The position numbers were made by a program, and so were the translations under genes. A DNA stretch of 64,000 nt from Cavia porcellus (lineage: Eukaryota > Chordata > Mammalia > Rodentia > Caviidae), in assembly GCF_034190915.1 (NCBI RefSeq), contig NW_026947489.1:57288001-57352000 (forward strand). The letters are read 5' to 3'. The notes beneath the pieces were generated by a model, which had not been told where the DNA came from, searched no databases, and saw nothing but the letters and a program-made list of their open reading frames with translations. Shown here piece after piece: positions 10,533 through 20,292 of the stretch; positions within the stretch are counted from its first letter, which is position 1; every line of letters begins with the position of its first letter.

Positions 10533-10700
10533 GCACTTCTGATTGGTCCCGTGAACAGCAGCAGGTTCAAATGAAGGAGTGAAAATCGCTTTTCTGATTG
10601 GTGGGCCCAGCCTTTGCCCACTCACCACCTAAACCTTATTCAAGTGCACAGCCGGTGACTCAATCCTACTAGTCACAGCCTCTTATCTCAAGGTTCCATC

Positions 10701-11475
10701 TCAGCCAACAGTGTGGTGCATGGCTCTCCCTCTCACCTGGCTCATACATGTTTTCTGGGAGCTATGGGTTGGGGTAACACTGGCCTGTCATCTTGCTTCA
10801 AAGACTACACATCAACTCCTATTTGCGTTGCTTAAAGCCAATTGAAGGGATAAGGAAAAGTCTGCTCTGCTCTATGCATATCAATATGTGGAAATAGGGC
10901 CAGATTTAGTCAGAATGGAGAGGATTGCTCGTCCTTCAATGAGTATCCAGGTGGTCCCCCACAGCTCACTCATGAGGTGCTGCTCTTCCTGGGAGCTGGG
11001 GAGAGAGCATATTGGGAACTACTGGCTCTCATTTGGTTCCCAGGATGGCAACAGTGTATTAATATTCCACAAGATGCCCAGGACCCTAAGGCACTGCACA
11101 GTGGGCTGTCCAAGTCACATCTAGTGAGCTTCCAGAGTTGGCTGAACCTCTGATCACTGTGGCCCTCTTGGCTTCTCCTCCCAAGGACTGGGCCACTCAC
11201 TACTAACATCTACCTTTCTCATGGCAACTTTTACAAGTGTAAATAGTTGGTACCACAGAGATGGCTGCACGTATGCCACACAGTAGGGTCTGAGGCTTGC
11301 AAGGGTTTTACTATGCTCCACATTTATGCCACGTGTCCCTCTGCATGGGAACGGATGATGTGACATGGAATCACAGGGACCTGCCAAGCTTGGTTTGGAA
11401 ATCTGCCTGTGTCTAGTTTGCATTTGTCAGTAACCATCAAAAGTGTGTCATAGTCGTGGCATCTACTATGGTTCA
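10701..11475. other. Intergenic, no gene recognised
   Basis: No exon, RNA gene or clear repeat identified. Confidence 0.4.
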
Positions 11476-11479
11476 TCTC

Positions 11480-11830
11480 TGTATGTCCCTCAGGAGCCGC
11501 AGGTGCTCACAGAGGTGGGGCTTTTGGAAGGTAGTTGGAATATGGGGCTTATAGCTGATTGCTGGTGGGAGGTAGGCGCTGGCCGGAAGTTGTAGGTTGT
11601 GGGGATCTGCCTGGAAGGGTTCATCGCCCTTCCCACCTCCTCCTTCACCCTCTGCTTCCTGTCCGCCATGCAGTGAGCAGCTTTCCTGTGCCAGCCCCTC
11701 TGTCATGCCATCCTGCCTTGGAGCCAGCCAAGCATGGACTGAAACATGAGCCAAAATACTCTCCTCCAGTAAGTTGCAAGTGCCAGTTATTTTGCCCAGC
11801 AGTGAGGAAAGTATCTAGGTCTCTATTACT
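11480..11830 (+). mobile_element. MaLR-like LTR fragment (tentative)
   Basis: Contains phrases seen in MaLR-type LTRs of rodents: CTCTGCTTCCTGTCCGCCAT, CATGGACTGAAACATGAGCC, AAAATACTCTCCTCC, and a GTTATTTTG near its 3' end. Plus orientation. The usual AATAAA has decayed to AAATAC. Confidence 0.5.
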
Positions 11831-12048
11831 GCCCAACACAATAAGTGTAAGCTACACAGATTCTGTGCACTGGAGCCTGGAACAGTCAGGGCTCACTAAA
11901 GATCCCATCATGTCATCTTTGGCATCAACTGTGGAGGAATGTGACATCCTGTGGCCCAGGCCAGTTGGGCAGTGCTGACCTTGGAGTTTAAAGGGGTGGC
12001 CAGTTGCACAGCTGTCACATGGGAGGCAAAGTATTACAAGGTATTGCA

Positions 12049-12205
12049 GATTTTTTTTTTTATTTTTTTGAGACAGGGTCTCCCTATGCAGTTTAGGCTG
12101 CCTTGAACTCACCTTGTAGCCGAGGCTGGTCTCAAACTCACAAGGAACCTCCTGCCTCAGCCTCCCGAGTACTGGGATTACAGGCGTAAGCCAACACATC
12201 CCGAT
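12049..12205 (-). repeat. B1-like SINE
   Basis: Good-quality inverted copy with internal duplication (TTGAACTCACCTTGTAG, CTCAAACTCACAAGG) and GTACTGGGATTACAGGCG. Confidence 0.85.
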
Positions 12206-12283
12206 TATTGCAGATGTTTAAAAGATATTAAGGATAGACGAGGGTCCTTTAGCTGCAGTTTTTCTTAAAAATACAATTTCAGA

Positions 12284-12436
12284 ATCTCAACTTCCTTCCA
12301 GCACTCAGGAGGCTGACACAGGAAGGACTGCTGTGAGTTTGAGGCCAGCCTGGACTTACAAAGTGAATTTAAGATCAGCCTGAACCTGACCCTGTCTCAA
12401 AAAAACAAACAAACAAACAAACAAACAAAAAACAAA
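12284..12436 (+). repeat. B1-like SINE with (CAAA)n tail
   Basis: CAGCACTCAGGAGGCTGAC head. The tail is expanded as AAACAAACAAAC. Confidence 0.8.
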
Positions 12437-12529
12437 ACAACTTAAGAAATTCGATTTCTTTGTCTTCTTTTCCTTCCTTTTTATTCTACCTCATTTCCAG
12501 TCGGATCCCCTTCACCTCCCCAAAACCCT

Positions 12530-12612
12530 TGGGCTGGAGATGTAGCTCCGAGGGGTAGTACTTGCCTAGCTAGTGCTAGGCCCTGGGTTAGATTCCTGGC
12601 ACGGTGGGGTGT
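12530..12612 (+). repeat. Old ID-like SINE
   Basis: GGGCTGGAGATGTAGCTCC followed by CCTGGGTTAGATTCCTGGC. A- and B-box positions can still be seen. Confidence 0.65.
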
Positions 12613-12791
12613 GGGGTGGAGGACCTAGTCTGTAGGGTTAGAAAGCTGAACTGACCCAGGCACAAGGCTGTGGACCTTCCGATCCCTCCAGTCGGTCCTT
12701 GGTCCAGTGCACCGAGCTCACATCTCTGGGTTCCCCAAGTTCAGAAATACCACTCAGGTGTCCAGCGCCCTTGTCTTCTTCAGGCGCCCGA

Positions 12792-13001
12792 GGATCCCAG
12801 ATCTCATCTTCCCCAAAACAGGTTGACTGCTCAGGGGCAGCAAGAACACTGTCTGCTACACCCGCCAATCCCATTCTGTGATGGTGGGAGCAGGGAGGAT
12901 CCCAGATCTCATCTCCCCCAAAACAGGTTGACTGCTCAGGGGCAGCAGAACACTGTCTGCTACACCCACCAACCCCATTCCGTGATCGTGGGAGCAAGCA
13001 G
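12792..13001. repeat. 105-bp tandem duplication
   Basis: Two adjacent copies (12792-12896 and 12897 to about 13001). Each starts GGATCCCAGATCTCATCT and runs through CAGGTTGACTGCTCAGGGGC and ACACTGTCTGCTACACCC. They differ at only a handful of positions. They sit about 430 bp past the CRYGN poly(A) site. Confidence 0.93.
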
Positions 13002-13452
13002 GGAGTCATCCCCGGATGCCTCCGCGGACCAGCCAGCAGCTCTCCAGCGACCTTCCCAGTCACTGGGAGCCAGAAAGGGTGAAGGGTGATGTTGGGGATC
13101 AGGGCCCCGCTCCCCCCCCCCCATCCAAGCCCTGCCCCCATACCACCCACCCTTCCCCATCCTGGTCCCGCCCCATATCCCCTACCACGCCCCTCAGTTT
13201 CCTCTGGGCCCGCCCCCCAGCCCCAGCCCCACCCACCAAAGACCCGCCTCCCTTGCCACTCTCCTTCCCTAATTGGTCCCCCGTGGTGGGGACTGAAGGC
13301 GCCCCAGGTCGCGTGAAGGGTGGACCCCAGACCCCGCAGGCTCCTCCTGCCCGCGGGACCTCTCAGCACCCTGGTCCACGCCTGCCGGGGCCCCCACCCC
13401 GTACCGCGCAGAGCGCCCACAAAGCACTCGAGGCCGCCGCGGCTCCAGCACC

Positions 13453-13458
13453 TTTATT
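13453..13458 (-). terminator. CRYGN: CRYGN poly(A) signal AATAAA
   Basis: A canonical hexamer in minus sense, 45 nt beyond the TAG stop codon. It implies a 3' UTR of only about 60-70 nt. Confidence 0.85.
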
Positions 13459-13503
13459 GCCGTGGTCACTGTCCCCGCTGTCCCCGCGGTCGCTGTCCCG
13501 CGG

Positions 13504-13639
13504 CTAGAAGAAGTTGACGACCCTGCGCAGCGACTGCACGCGGCCGCTGTGCGCCTCCCAGTCGGAGAAGCCGCGGAAGTCTCCGCGCTCCAGCAGGAAC
13601 ATGCGGCCGCGGTAGTTGGGCTCCTCGTACAGCACCCAC
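13504..13639 (-). CDS. CRYGN: CRYGN exon 4 (residues 140-183 and stop)
   Basis: Last exon of gammaN-crystallin, a soluble eye-lens protein of the beta/gamma-crystallin superfamily. It encodes the fourth Greek-key motif: [20 protein letters not shown], with the Tyr/Glu/Gly signature of the motif, then the [12 protein letters not shown] turn and SLRRVVNFF before TAG. The acceptor is CCAG at 13640-13643. The first base G completes the split Ala codon left by exon 3. Motif 4 alone on its exon is a beta-crystallin-like layout. No frameshift or premature stop is present. Confidence 0.95.
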
Positions 13640-15047
13640 CTGGAGGCCCGGGCCAGGTCAGGGCGGCAGGGACACCAGCCCCTTCCCCGGTGCGCCCCAG
13701 GGATCCCTCACTCTGGGGGCAGTGGAGCCACTGCCTGGTCTTGGCTGGTTTCCTCCCTGCAGTTGCGTGGTCACGCCCAGCCGGGCATGGGTGTGCCCAG
13801 TAACTGTGCCTGTGTTCAGTGCCCAGACCGAGGGCCAGGAACAGTCCGGGATGGCCCTCCCTCGCTGTCTGCCTGCAGCAGCCGGTTCCGGGTAAGCACC
13901 CCAAGGAAAAGCCAAAATCACAGTACCTGGCAGGGGACCTCTCATGGATTGGGGACCAAGTCCTACTGTTCCTTTCTTCAGTCAACACACCCAGTTCCTG
14001 TGTGCCCTCTATGAGAAGTAGTACTGGAGGTGCCCAGGATACTCAGGCACAAATCTAGGAGGCCATGGTGGCCTCTCCAGCTCACCACTAACCCTTCCCT
14101 CTTGCACTTGCACCAAGGATCACACAGGACTGTCCAGACCATAGGACAGTCTGACCCTGGGACTTTGAAGATCCCTCACCTCAGTCCTAAGAGTACTTCG
14201 CAGGTCAAAGGACTTCCTCTCAGATAGACCCAGGGTTAGCGGATTCTAGCCCTAGGCCCTGCTTGTGGATGATGGACAGTGGCCACTAGACCACTAGGCC
14301 ACACGACTCACCCCCACAGCTTTCCTCTCCAATGTCCTGTCCAGGGCCCTGTGCTTGGTGCCTGGCACCAAGCCTTGGGAGGGTCAGGGGTTGGGATGGA
14401 GAGAGAAGAGACAGGCTGCGAGCAGGCCGAGGCACTACTGCTGGGATCCAGGCAGGCCTGGCTCAGGCAAGGCCTCCTTGCTCAGGGGCCACGTGAAATA
14501 CCTAAGCAGTGACAGGGGGTCACCCTAGAGCTTGCATGGAATCCCCCTAGAGGAAAGGGCAGAGACTACAGGGAGGAGGCAGAAGATGAGAAGAGGGTGG
14601 CAGAAAGGCCACCAGGTGGACTCCAGGATATGGATGCAAGGACAGGTCACGCCTGGCTGGCATGGATTCAGACAAAACACTCTTGTCATGTGGGTCTTAG
14701 GAGAGGATTCTGGCAGTGTGACCACCAAATCCTGGGGACCCAGGGACCAAAGAGCAGGTGGCTTCCCCTTAATAAGGGTTCAGGTAGTCTTTAAGAGTTA
14801 AGCACACAGGAGCCAAGGGACAAACACAGAATCCCCCATCCTGCGCCAGTCACTGCGCTTGAGGAGTAAAGGTTGTGCAGCCCTGAGGTCAAACAGCACC
14901 AGCTCTGTCTTCCCCCTTTTTTTTTCACTGAGCCCCCCAAGTCTCCTTGGGGTTGTGCAGGCCTGGGTGTCTTCCCGGTACAGGGGAGGGACAAGGGGTG
15001 CAAGGCTGGGGTCTGACACCCACCCGGACTGCCCTTGGTGTACTCAC

Positions 15048-15193
15048 GCTCCATCCCCGTACACCTTGGCAGCATTGACGCAGCTCTTGGGCCAGCCGTG
15101 GCTCTGTAGGAAGGGGCAGTCCTCCACCAGCTCCAGGCACTGGCCCGTGAAGTTGCAGCCCTCGAAGATTTCTATGCGGAAGTGCTCCCCGTG
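15048..15193 (-). CDS. CRYGN: CRYGN exon 3 (residues 91-138 plus two bases)
   Basis: Encodes the third Greek-key motif, which opens the C-terminal domain: HGEHFRIEIFEGCNFTGQCL, then ELVEDCPFLQSHGWPKSC and VNAAKVYGDG. It starts in phase 0 after an AG at 15194-15195. It ends with GC of an Ala codon before GTGAGT (phase 2). Length 146 nt. The separation of motifs 3 and 4 by an intron is the beta-crystallin arrangement. Confidence 0.95.
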
Positions 15194-15404
15194 CTCCAGG
15201 GGCCAGGCAAGGGGAGGAGAGAAGGAGAACCCTAGCCTCCTCCTCACACCCAGGCGGGGAGGAGCTCAGAGCCACTGAGGGCTCTGGGCACACAGGAGCC
15301 CCTGGACGTGGCAGGGGCTGGTGTGACCTCCTCCCCAACACAAGCCTCTGTTCATCTGTGAGATTTCATGGGAGGAAAGGGTTTTGTTGCTTTCATTCTT
15401 CAAA

Positions 15405-15500
15405 GCTGTTGAACTGACCCATTTTCTTCTTATAGCTAAGGAACCCCAGGTCCAGGGAGGGTGAGGCAGCCCCTCAGCCCAGGCTGGGACCCTGGCACCC
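15405..15500 (+). repeat. MIR-like fragment (tentative)
   Basis: The sequence CCCATTTTCTTCTTATAGC and the following AGGTCCAGGGAGGGTGAGG resemble the core and 3' part of MIR. It lies in CRYGN intron 2. Confidence 0.4.
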
Positions 15501-16465
15501 TTGGAGTCTCATCCTGGGAGACTCTTGTCACAGCTGCCACTGCCACATCCTCCAGCTTTGACTTCTATACCCTGGACTGCAGGCCACAGGCAGGGGCTTC
15601 AAGTGACAATATTTTAAATCTGTAACAGAACGTTTTATGAAAACAGGAAGCCAAAAATCAAAAATTAACATCGCCTCTGCCGAAGTTCCTGCTGGCCTTG
15701 ATGTCATTTCTAGGTGACATCAGCACATGCACCTCCCCACTGGATCCCCGGGTCTCCAAATGACAGAGGAGGACCAGCTCCCCGCTGGCCTGGTGTCTGG
15801 GCCCGTCTCACAGCTGGCTGGGGTAGCTCTTGAAAGACCAGCATTCATGAGATGCCTGGTAGTTTTCGTAGCAATAGCAGTATGCAGGGTCTGGGCCAAG
15901 CATTCGAATTCCTTTTTTCTAAATGTCCATGGCCTGGCAGAAATACTAAGAAAGCATTCTTGCCATTTGAGATGCCAGAACACAAATGGTTTTGCAACTG
16001 GCAGAGAACAGAGGAGAGCCCCGTATAGAAGGTCACCTTCCCTGCAACCCCTTAGATGTTCTCTGGAGACCTGGCCCCAGGATTCCCGGAGGGTTGGGCG
16101 GCAGATTGACACCCACAGCAGCTGTGCACTTTGGTCTCATGGCACAGCTGTTTCCTGACGGGACAGCTTGCAGCAGGTCACCTGGTCTTTGTGACATGGG
16201 GATCCTCCATCCCCAAAGCCCACCATAAGGGCAGCTCAACGTGCCTGTCTGCTCTCCCTACACATGCTGGGTTACACCTGTGACATGCAGCCACCTGTAA
16301 TCCCAAAGGACCCGGCTCCAGATTTTCTGTAGTCTGGCCTCCTTCCTTAGTTGCTCTGAGATGGGATGCCAAACTCACAGAGTGCTACAAGGCCAGGTTC
16401 CAACCAGGCTGCTTTTGTCAAGTATGCCCTATATGGTTGCAAATCCAACCTTTCTCTCTATCTCT

Positions 16466-16575
16466 CTCTTTTTCTTTGGCTGTTGTCACAAGGTCTCTCT
16501 CTGTAGTCAGGATGGCTTTGAACACGTGGTCCTCAGTAGCAGGGATGACAGGTCTACACCACCATGCCCATCGCC
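16466..16575 (-). repeat. B1-like SINE fragment
   Basis: Diverged inverted copy in CRYGN intron 2 (GGCTTTGAACACGTGGTCC, GGGATGACAGG, ACCACCATGCCC). Confidence 0.55.
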
Positions 16576-16693
16576 CATCATAGGACTCTCTCAGTCTTAA
16601 AGATCTTAACGCTGAGAGGCCACCCCTGCTGGCCACCCAGGCCTGACACACAGCCACCTTCCACCCTTCCCACGAAGCCCGGGCCCTACTCAC

Positions 16694-16942
16694 CATCCCC
16701 ACAGGCCTGCAGGAGCCCATGTGGTCATTGTGGCCGTTCCAGCGGAAGAAGTCAGGGTAGCTGCCGTGCTCCAGAATGAACTGCTGACCCCGGAAGTCAG
16801 GGTGATCGAAGCAGACCCAGGCCCCGCTCTCCACGCGGATCGAGTTGACCCGGTTCATAAAGCCTTGGTCCTGGAAGTTGTCACAGTCCCCGAAGACCTC
16901 CAGCTTCCTCCCCGTGAAGTGCTTGCCCTCATAGAAGGTGAT
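16694..16942 (-). CDS. CRYGN: CRYGN exon 2 (residues 8-90)
   Basis: 249 nt, exactly 83 codons, phase 0 at both ends. It encodes the whole N-terminal domain of gammaN-crystallin, Greek-key motifs 1 and 2 on one exon. Motif 1 begins ITFYEGKHFTGRKLEVFGDC. Motif 2 begins WVCFDHPDFRGQQFILEHGS and contains YPDFFRWNGHNDHMGSCRPV. Two motifs on one exon is the gamma-crystallin arrangement. The acceptor is preceded by a pyrimidine tract (CCCTTGCCCTTCCAG) and the donor is ATG then GTGAGT. It is the best-conserved part of the gene compared with the human and mouse proteins as I remember them. Confidence 0.96.
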
Positions 16943-17227
16943 CTGGAAGGGCAAGGGCAGAGCTGTGGGTCAGGGGCCTCTTTGTCTTCCATTTCTGGGA
17001 CCTGGGTGCTAGTGTCCAGGATCCAGTGTCTGTGATAGTGCTCAGACTCCCAGGCTGCCCCAGCCTGGTGATGCTATGTTCAGGAGAGTCTGGACCAGGC
17101 AGACACACAGCTCTGGCCACACTCACGGTGGGGCAAATGAATTCAGGGATGGATTTCCCATTTTGTCAAGATGCCAGTTGAGACTGGGCTCTCCAAACTC
17201 CAGCTGGCTCTGTAAAACTCAGTTTTA

Positions 17228-17335
17228 TTTAATTTTGTTCATTTGTGTGTTTTGAGACAGGAGCTGGCCTGTGTATTCCAGGCTGCCCTTGAACCCACTG
17301 GGTAGCCACCCTCACACCTGCGTCAGTGCTCGTTT
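17228..17335 (-). repeat. B1-like SINE fragment
   Basis: Inverted, diverged copy in CRYGN intron 1: TTTTGAGACAGGAGC, CCCTTGAACCCACTGGG. Confidence 0.55.
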
Positions 17336-17748
17336 ATTGTTAAAATATAACATCTGTGATAACATTAAAGGAGAAGCTTCTAGAAGAATACACGGCACCC
17401 AACATTTACTTCTCAGAATCAAATTCCTGGGCCTCTGTGATGGGAGAGGCCAAAGCCTGTCACAGCAGCAGGTCGAAGCCTGTCACTACACTGGTGTCCT
17501 CAAAGGAGGGCTCTACCAGTGTCCCCTCCCCCCAGTATTTTGCAGCCCACTCTCTGGGCAGCAGACAGATATCAGAGCTGGACTGTTACAATCCAGTGCA
17601 GTTGAGGCACAGTGTTCTGTAGCAAAGTGGCCCTCGAAGCGTGCCCTTGTCCCCAAACCCAACAAGCAAAGCAGCAGCCCTCAAACCCATGCACACTAAA
17701 GTTCTGAACACTCAAGGACTCTGCTGGTCTCCAGAATCATGGCCCCTG

Positions 17749-17840
17749 GGCCGGGGACGTAGTTCAGCAGCACAAGCGCCTGCCTGGCAAGCAGGTTGTA
17801 AGTGGGATCCCCAGTACCAAAAGGAAAGAAAAGAAAGACA
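17749..17840 (+). repeat. ID-like SINE (older)
   Basis: CGGGGACGTAGTTCAGCAGC then CGCCTGCCTGGCAAGCAGG and GGATCCCCAGTACC, with a GAAAGAAAAGAAAG tail. It lies in CRYGN intron 1. Confidence 0.8.
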
Positions 17841-18531
17841 GAGTGAGTTATGGCTCCTGAAGGACCCACTTGGAGGACAATAATGTCACCCAGTGACATG
17901 CTGTCACCTGGCTTCACCTCACTTGCAGTTCTCCCGGGGGGCTGTGGTAGAGTTGCTTTTCTAGGCCCCCAGCAGTTACGGTGACTGCAGGATTGGTCAC
18001 AGGGATGCGTGTGAGATAGAGGGTCACCCACTGGGGTACTTCATTTTGGGGATCTTTTTCTCCCTCCATCTCACACTGTCCCACCAAGGCCTGTGCAGTG
18101 CCAGGGAGCAGATACCCTGGTTTTATGCTAGCCGGCTACCAGGACTGTTTGTTACTGATGCATAACGCAGGCCCTTTCAGACAGATGATGTCACCATGAA
18201 GGGGCCTGAAAAGTCTCTGGAGAGAAGAGGCTTTGGTAGTGGGTTAGATAGGACAGGGACACTAGAGAAAAGGGAGAGAGACCCTAAATGGCTGTCCCTG
18301 TGGCTCAAGATGGGCCTAGTAGAGACAATAAGGGAGACCAAGTACCCCTAAGAGATCCAAGGAGCAAAGTCCATGCTTTACCTAGCTTCCTGGAAAGAAG
18401 AGAGCAGAAGAGGGACTGTAGGGCCACTGAGGTTTCCTCAGCTGGAAGCATTGACATATGTGACCTTGGGAAAGAGGGGCCCAGGAGACCCCGGCTGCAC
18501 ACCTGGCACGGCTGCCCATTTTAACTTGAAA

Positions 18532-18626
18532 AAAAAAATTTTTTTTAAATCGGTACCGGGGATCGAACTCACAACCGCCTGTTTGCAAGGCAGGTGCTTT
18601 TGCTGCTGAGCTAAATCCCCAGCCCC
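18532..18626 (-). mobile_element. Young ID-like SINE in CRYGN intron 1
   Basis: Inverted copy with ATCGGTACCGGGGATCGAAC at its 3' side. It has a 12-bp target-site duplication, TTTAACTTGAAA, at 18520-18531 and 18627-18638. It lies about 140 bp from CRYGN exon 1, on the intron side. Confidence 0.9.
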
Positions 18627-18764
18627 TTTAACTTGAAATTTAAGCCGGCTCTGCCCAGGTTACATCCCCACAGGGCACTTGGAGCAAGGCTGGACCCTCT
18701 CCATGCCCATGGATGGGGAACCCCACCCCTGCTGGGTCCCTGAGGGGACACAGACCCCACTCAC

Positions 18765-18785
18765 CTTCCCCGAGCGCTGCGCCAT
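18765..18785 (-). CDS. CRYGN: CRYGN exon 1 (residues 1-7)
   Basis: A 21-nt coding part, MAQRSGK, ending in phase 0 at a GTGAGT donor (18764). A tiny first exon carrying only the N-terminal arm is usual in beta/gamma-crystallin genes. The start context ACCATGG is the ideal Kozak form. Joined to exons 2-4 it gives a 183-residue protein without interruption. The identity is supported by the mammalian gammaN N-terminus and by the promoter elements just upstream. Confidence 0.93.
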
Positions 18786-18814
18786 GGTGCTCTGCTGGCC
18801 TCCGAGGGACCCTG

Positions 18815-18820
18815 CTTATA
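18815..18820 (-). promoter_or_regulatory. CRYGN: CRYGN TATA box
   Basis: TATAAG in minus sense, 35 nt before the ATG. If used with normal spacing, transcription would begin only a few bases upstream of the start codon. Confidence 0.7.
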
Positions 18821-18832
18821 CAGCTGGCACCC

Positions 18833-18845
18833 TGCTGGCTCAGCC
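18833..18845. promoter_or_regulatory. CRYGN: Maf response element (MARE) in CRYGN promoter
   Basis: TGCTGGCTCAGCC matches the 13-bp T-MARE (TGCTGACTCAGCA) at 11 of 13 positions and lies 12 bp upstream of the TATA box. Maf-family factors activating through a TATA-proximal MARE is established for gamma-crystallin genes. Its use here is inferred. Confidence 0.6.
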
Positions 18846-19013
18846 TGCACAGGACAAAAGATTTGCTTGGCCGGGCACAGTTGCGTTAGTGCTGTCGGGC
18901 GTGCTAAGCCTGAAAGGGGCCGCCCGGCCGGCGCTGGGACCCGACCTAGGCCATCTCAGCCGGCCCCCAGGCCTCCTGCCCCTGACGACCCTCTGGCCCA
19001 GCCCCCTGATGCC

Positions 19014-19026
19014 CGCTGAGTCAGGG
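19014..19026. promoter_or_regulatory. Second MARE/AP-1-like site
   Basis: CGCTGAGTCAGGG holds a perfect TGAGTCA core and matches T-MARE at 10 of 13 positions. It lies about 230 bp upstream of the CRYGN start. Confidence 0.4.
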
Positions 19027-19029
19027 CTG

Positions 19030-20190
19030 CCCTGATGCAGTGGGGAGGGGTCTCCCAGGATTACCCCTACTCCTGCTGAAGGCCAACCTTAAACACAGCC
19101 CTTTCTCACCTGGCTGCAATGTCACCTGTTACCACTGTGTGTCTTGGGACAGAGACTGGAGTCCCAGCTTCAGTTCCCTTGAGACATCCTGCTCCAGTAT
19201 CACGCAGCCCGGGCCATCTTTCCTTTCCCTGGTCTCCCAACTTTCCTGGCCTTTGCTCCTGTGTCCTATCCCCCTAGGCTGCCACCCTCTCCCTAGGTAT
19301 CACCTGCCCTAACCCATGCTCCATGCCCAGGCCATGGATCAGGTTATGGAATTTAACCCACACCTCAGCGTGAGAATGTCCCAGGGCTGAGCAGTGCTGT
19401 ATGTGAGGCAAAGCCTGGGCTTATTTATGAAAACCCCATGGAGTAAACGCCACACCTGGGAAGTGAGCTGACCACTCCAGACCATGACTTGGGTTGGGGT
19501 GACAATGGTTGTGGGCGCTGAGATCAGAGAAGGGAGAAGCTGCAGGGGTGGAGAAAAGGGGGCTGTGGAGGAGCTGTTTGGGCAGCTAGGGAAGTGAAGC
19601 TGTTTATGTTGTGTTTTGGCAGAGCTGAGGGTAGAACCCACAGCCAGACACCTGCAGAGCTGAACTGCATCCCCAGACCACAGGCACATTTTCATCATTT
19701 TGGGCCCAGGGAGAGGAGTCCAGTGATTTTTTTTTTTTTTTTTTTTTTGAGTCCAGTGATTCTTGTGCAGAGGGCCAACCTTGCCCTTTTTGGAGGCTGT
19801 CAAAAGTAGACACAGCACAGACTGAAACCCACGTGGAACCCTGGATCCCGAGGTGTGCCTTCCCAGGGACCCACGAGCCCAGCCCTCCTCTCTCTCCACT
19901 AATGCTGCTCTCCAAGCCCCAAATTCCAGCTTTGCCAAGCCTGAAAAAGTGGAAGAGAAAGTAAATGGGCTCGATGTGTTGAACCAGCCAGGGATACGCA
20001 TCAGAGGTGAGCTGCTCAGCAGAGAGGGCAAAGGAGACCTCACGGTGGCCCTGGGCAACTGCTCCCTGATAACTGAGCGCTAGGTGCAGGCAAGGCCCTG
20101 GCTGCTCCCCAGCATCACAGGAAACAGCTCACTCTCATGCGGCCAAGTGCCCACACCCACCTCCAGGGATGGCACCAACTCCTTCCTTCC
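19030..20190. other. CRYGN-RHEB intergenic, no gene recognised
   Basis: CRYGN upstream flank. It contains a degraded inverted ID-like segment (about 19,610-19,680) and a T-run near 19,730-19,750. A minus-strand open stretch (19,339-20,058) runs through the poly(A) complement and has no domain character, so it is not annotated. Confidence 0.45.
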
Positions 20191-20191
20191 T

Positions 20192-20292
20192 TTTTTGAGA
20201 CAGGGTAGCCTGGGCTGGCCTTGAACATCTGGCAGTCCTCCTGCCTCAGCCTCTTGAGTGTGCAGTTACAGATATGTATCACACACCTGGCC
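20192..20292 (-). repeat. B1-like SINE
   Basis: Inverted fragment: TTTTTTGAGACAGGGTAGCC, GGCCTTGAACATCTGG, GCAGTTACAG. Confidence 0.7.

Larger units (their letters stand above)
9920..10700 (-). mobile_element. Solitary retroviral-type LTR, minus orientation
   Basis: Read on minus, it has three enhancer-like U3 repeats, then a TATTAAA box (10076-10082), then AATAAA (9987-9992) about 84 nt further on. U5-like sequence follows to about 9,930. Each U3 repeat has an AAATGAAGG core (10320, 10368 and 10569 in plus numbering) and an ATTGG (CCAAT complement at 10349, 10542 and 10597). A perfect octamer ATGCAAAT lies at 10364-10371. I find no gag/pol/env remnant on either side, so this is a solo LTR. 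The ends are approximate and no duplicated target site was located. Family not recognised. Confidence 0.65.

Noticed and set aside
12638..13420. 260-codon minus-strand frame past the CRYGN poly(A) site
   Set aside because: It spans the 105-bp duplication and a C/G-rich block giving low-complexity Gly/Trp/Arg. No family resemblance and no splice context.
13269..13988. 239-codon minus-strand frame over CRYGN exon 4
   Set aside because: It reads exon 4 in the wrong frame. The correct frame gives the conserved crystallin motif.
16418..16954. Continuous frame through CRYGN exon 2 into the intron, with an in-frame ATG upstream
   Set aside because: The ATG lies in the intron acceptor tract and the tail past GTGAGT runs into a B1-like SINE. 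The spliced model with exon 1 MAQRSGK is better.
19339..20058. 239-codon minus-strand frame
   Set aside because: It reads through the complement of a poly(T) run as poly-Lys and shows no conserved pattern.
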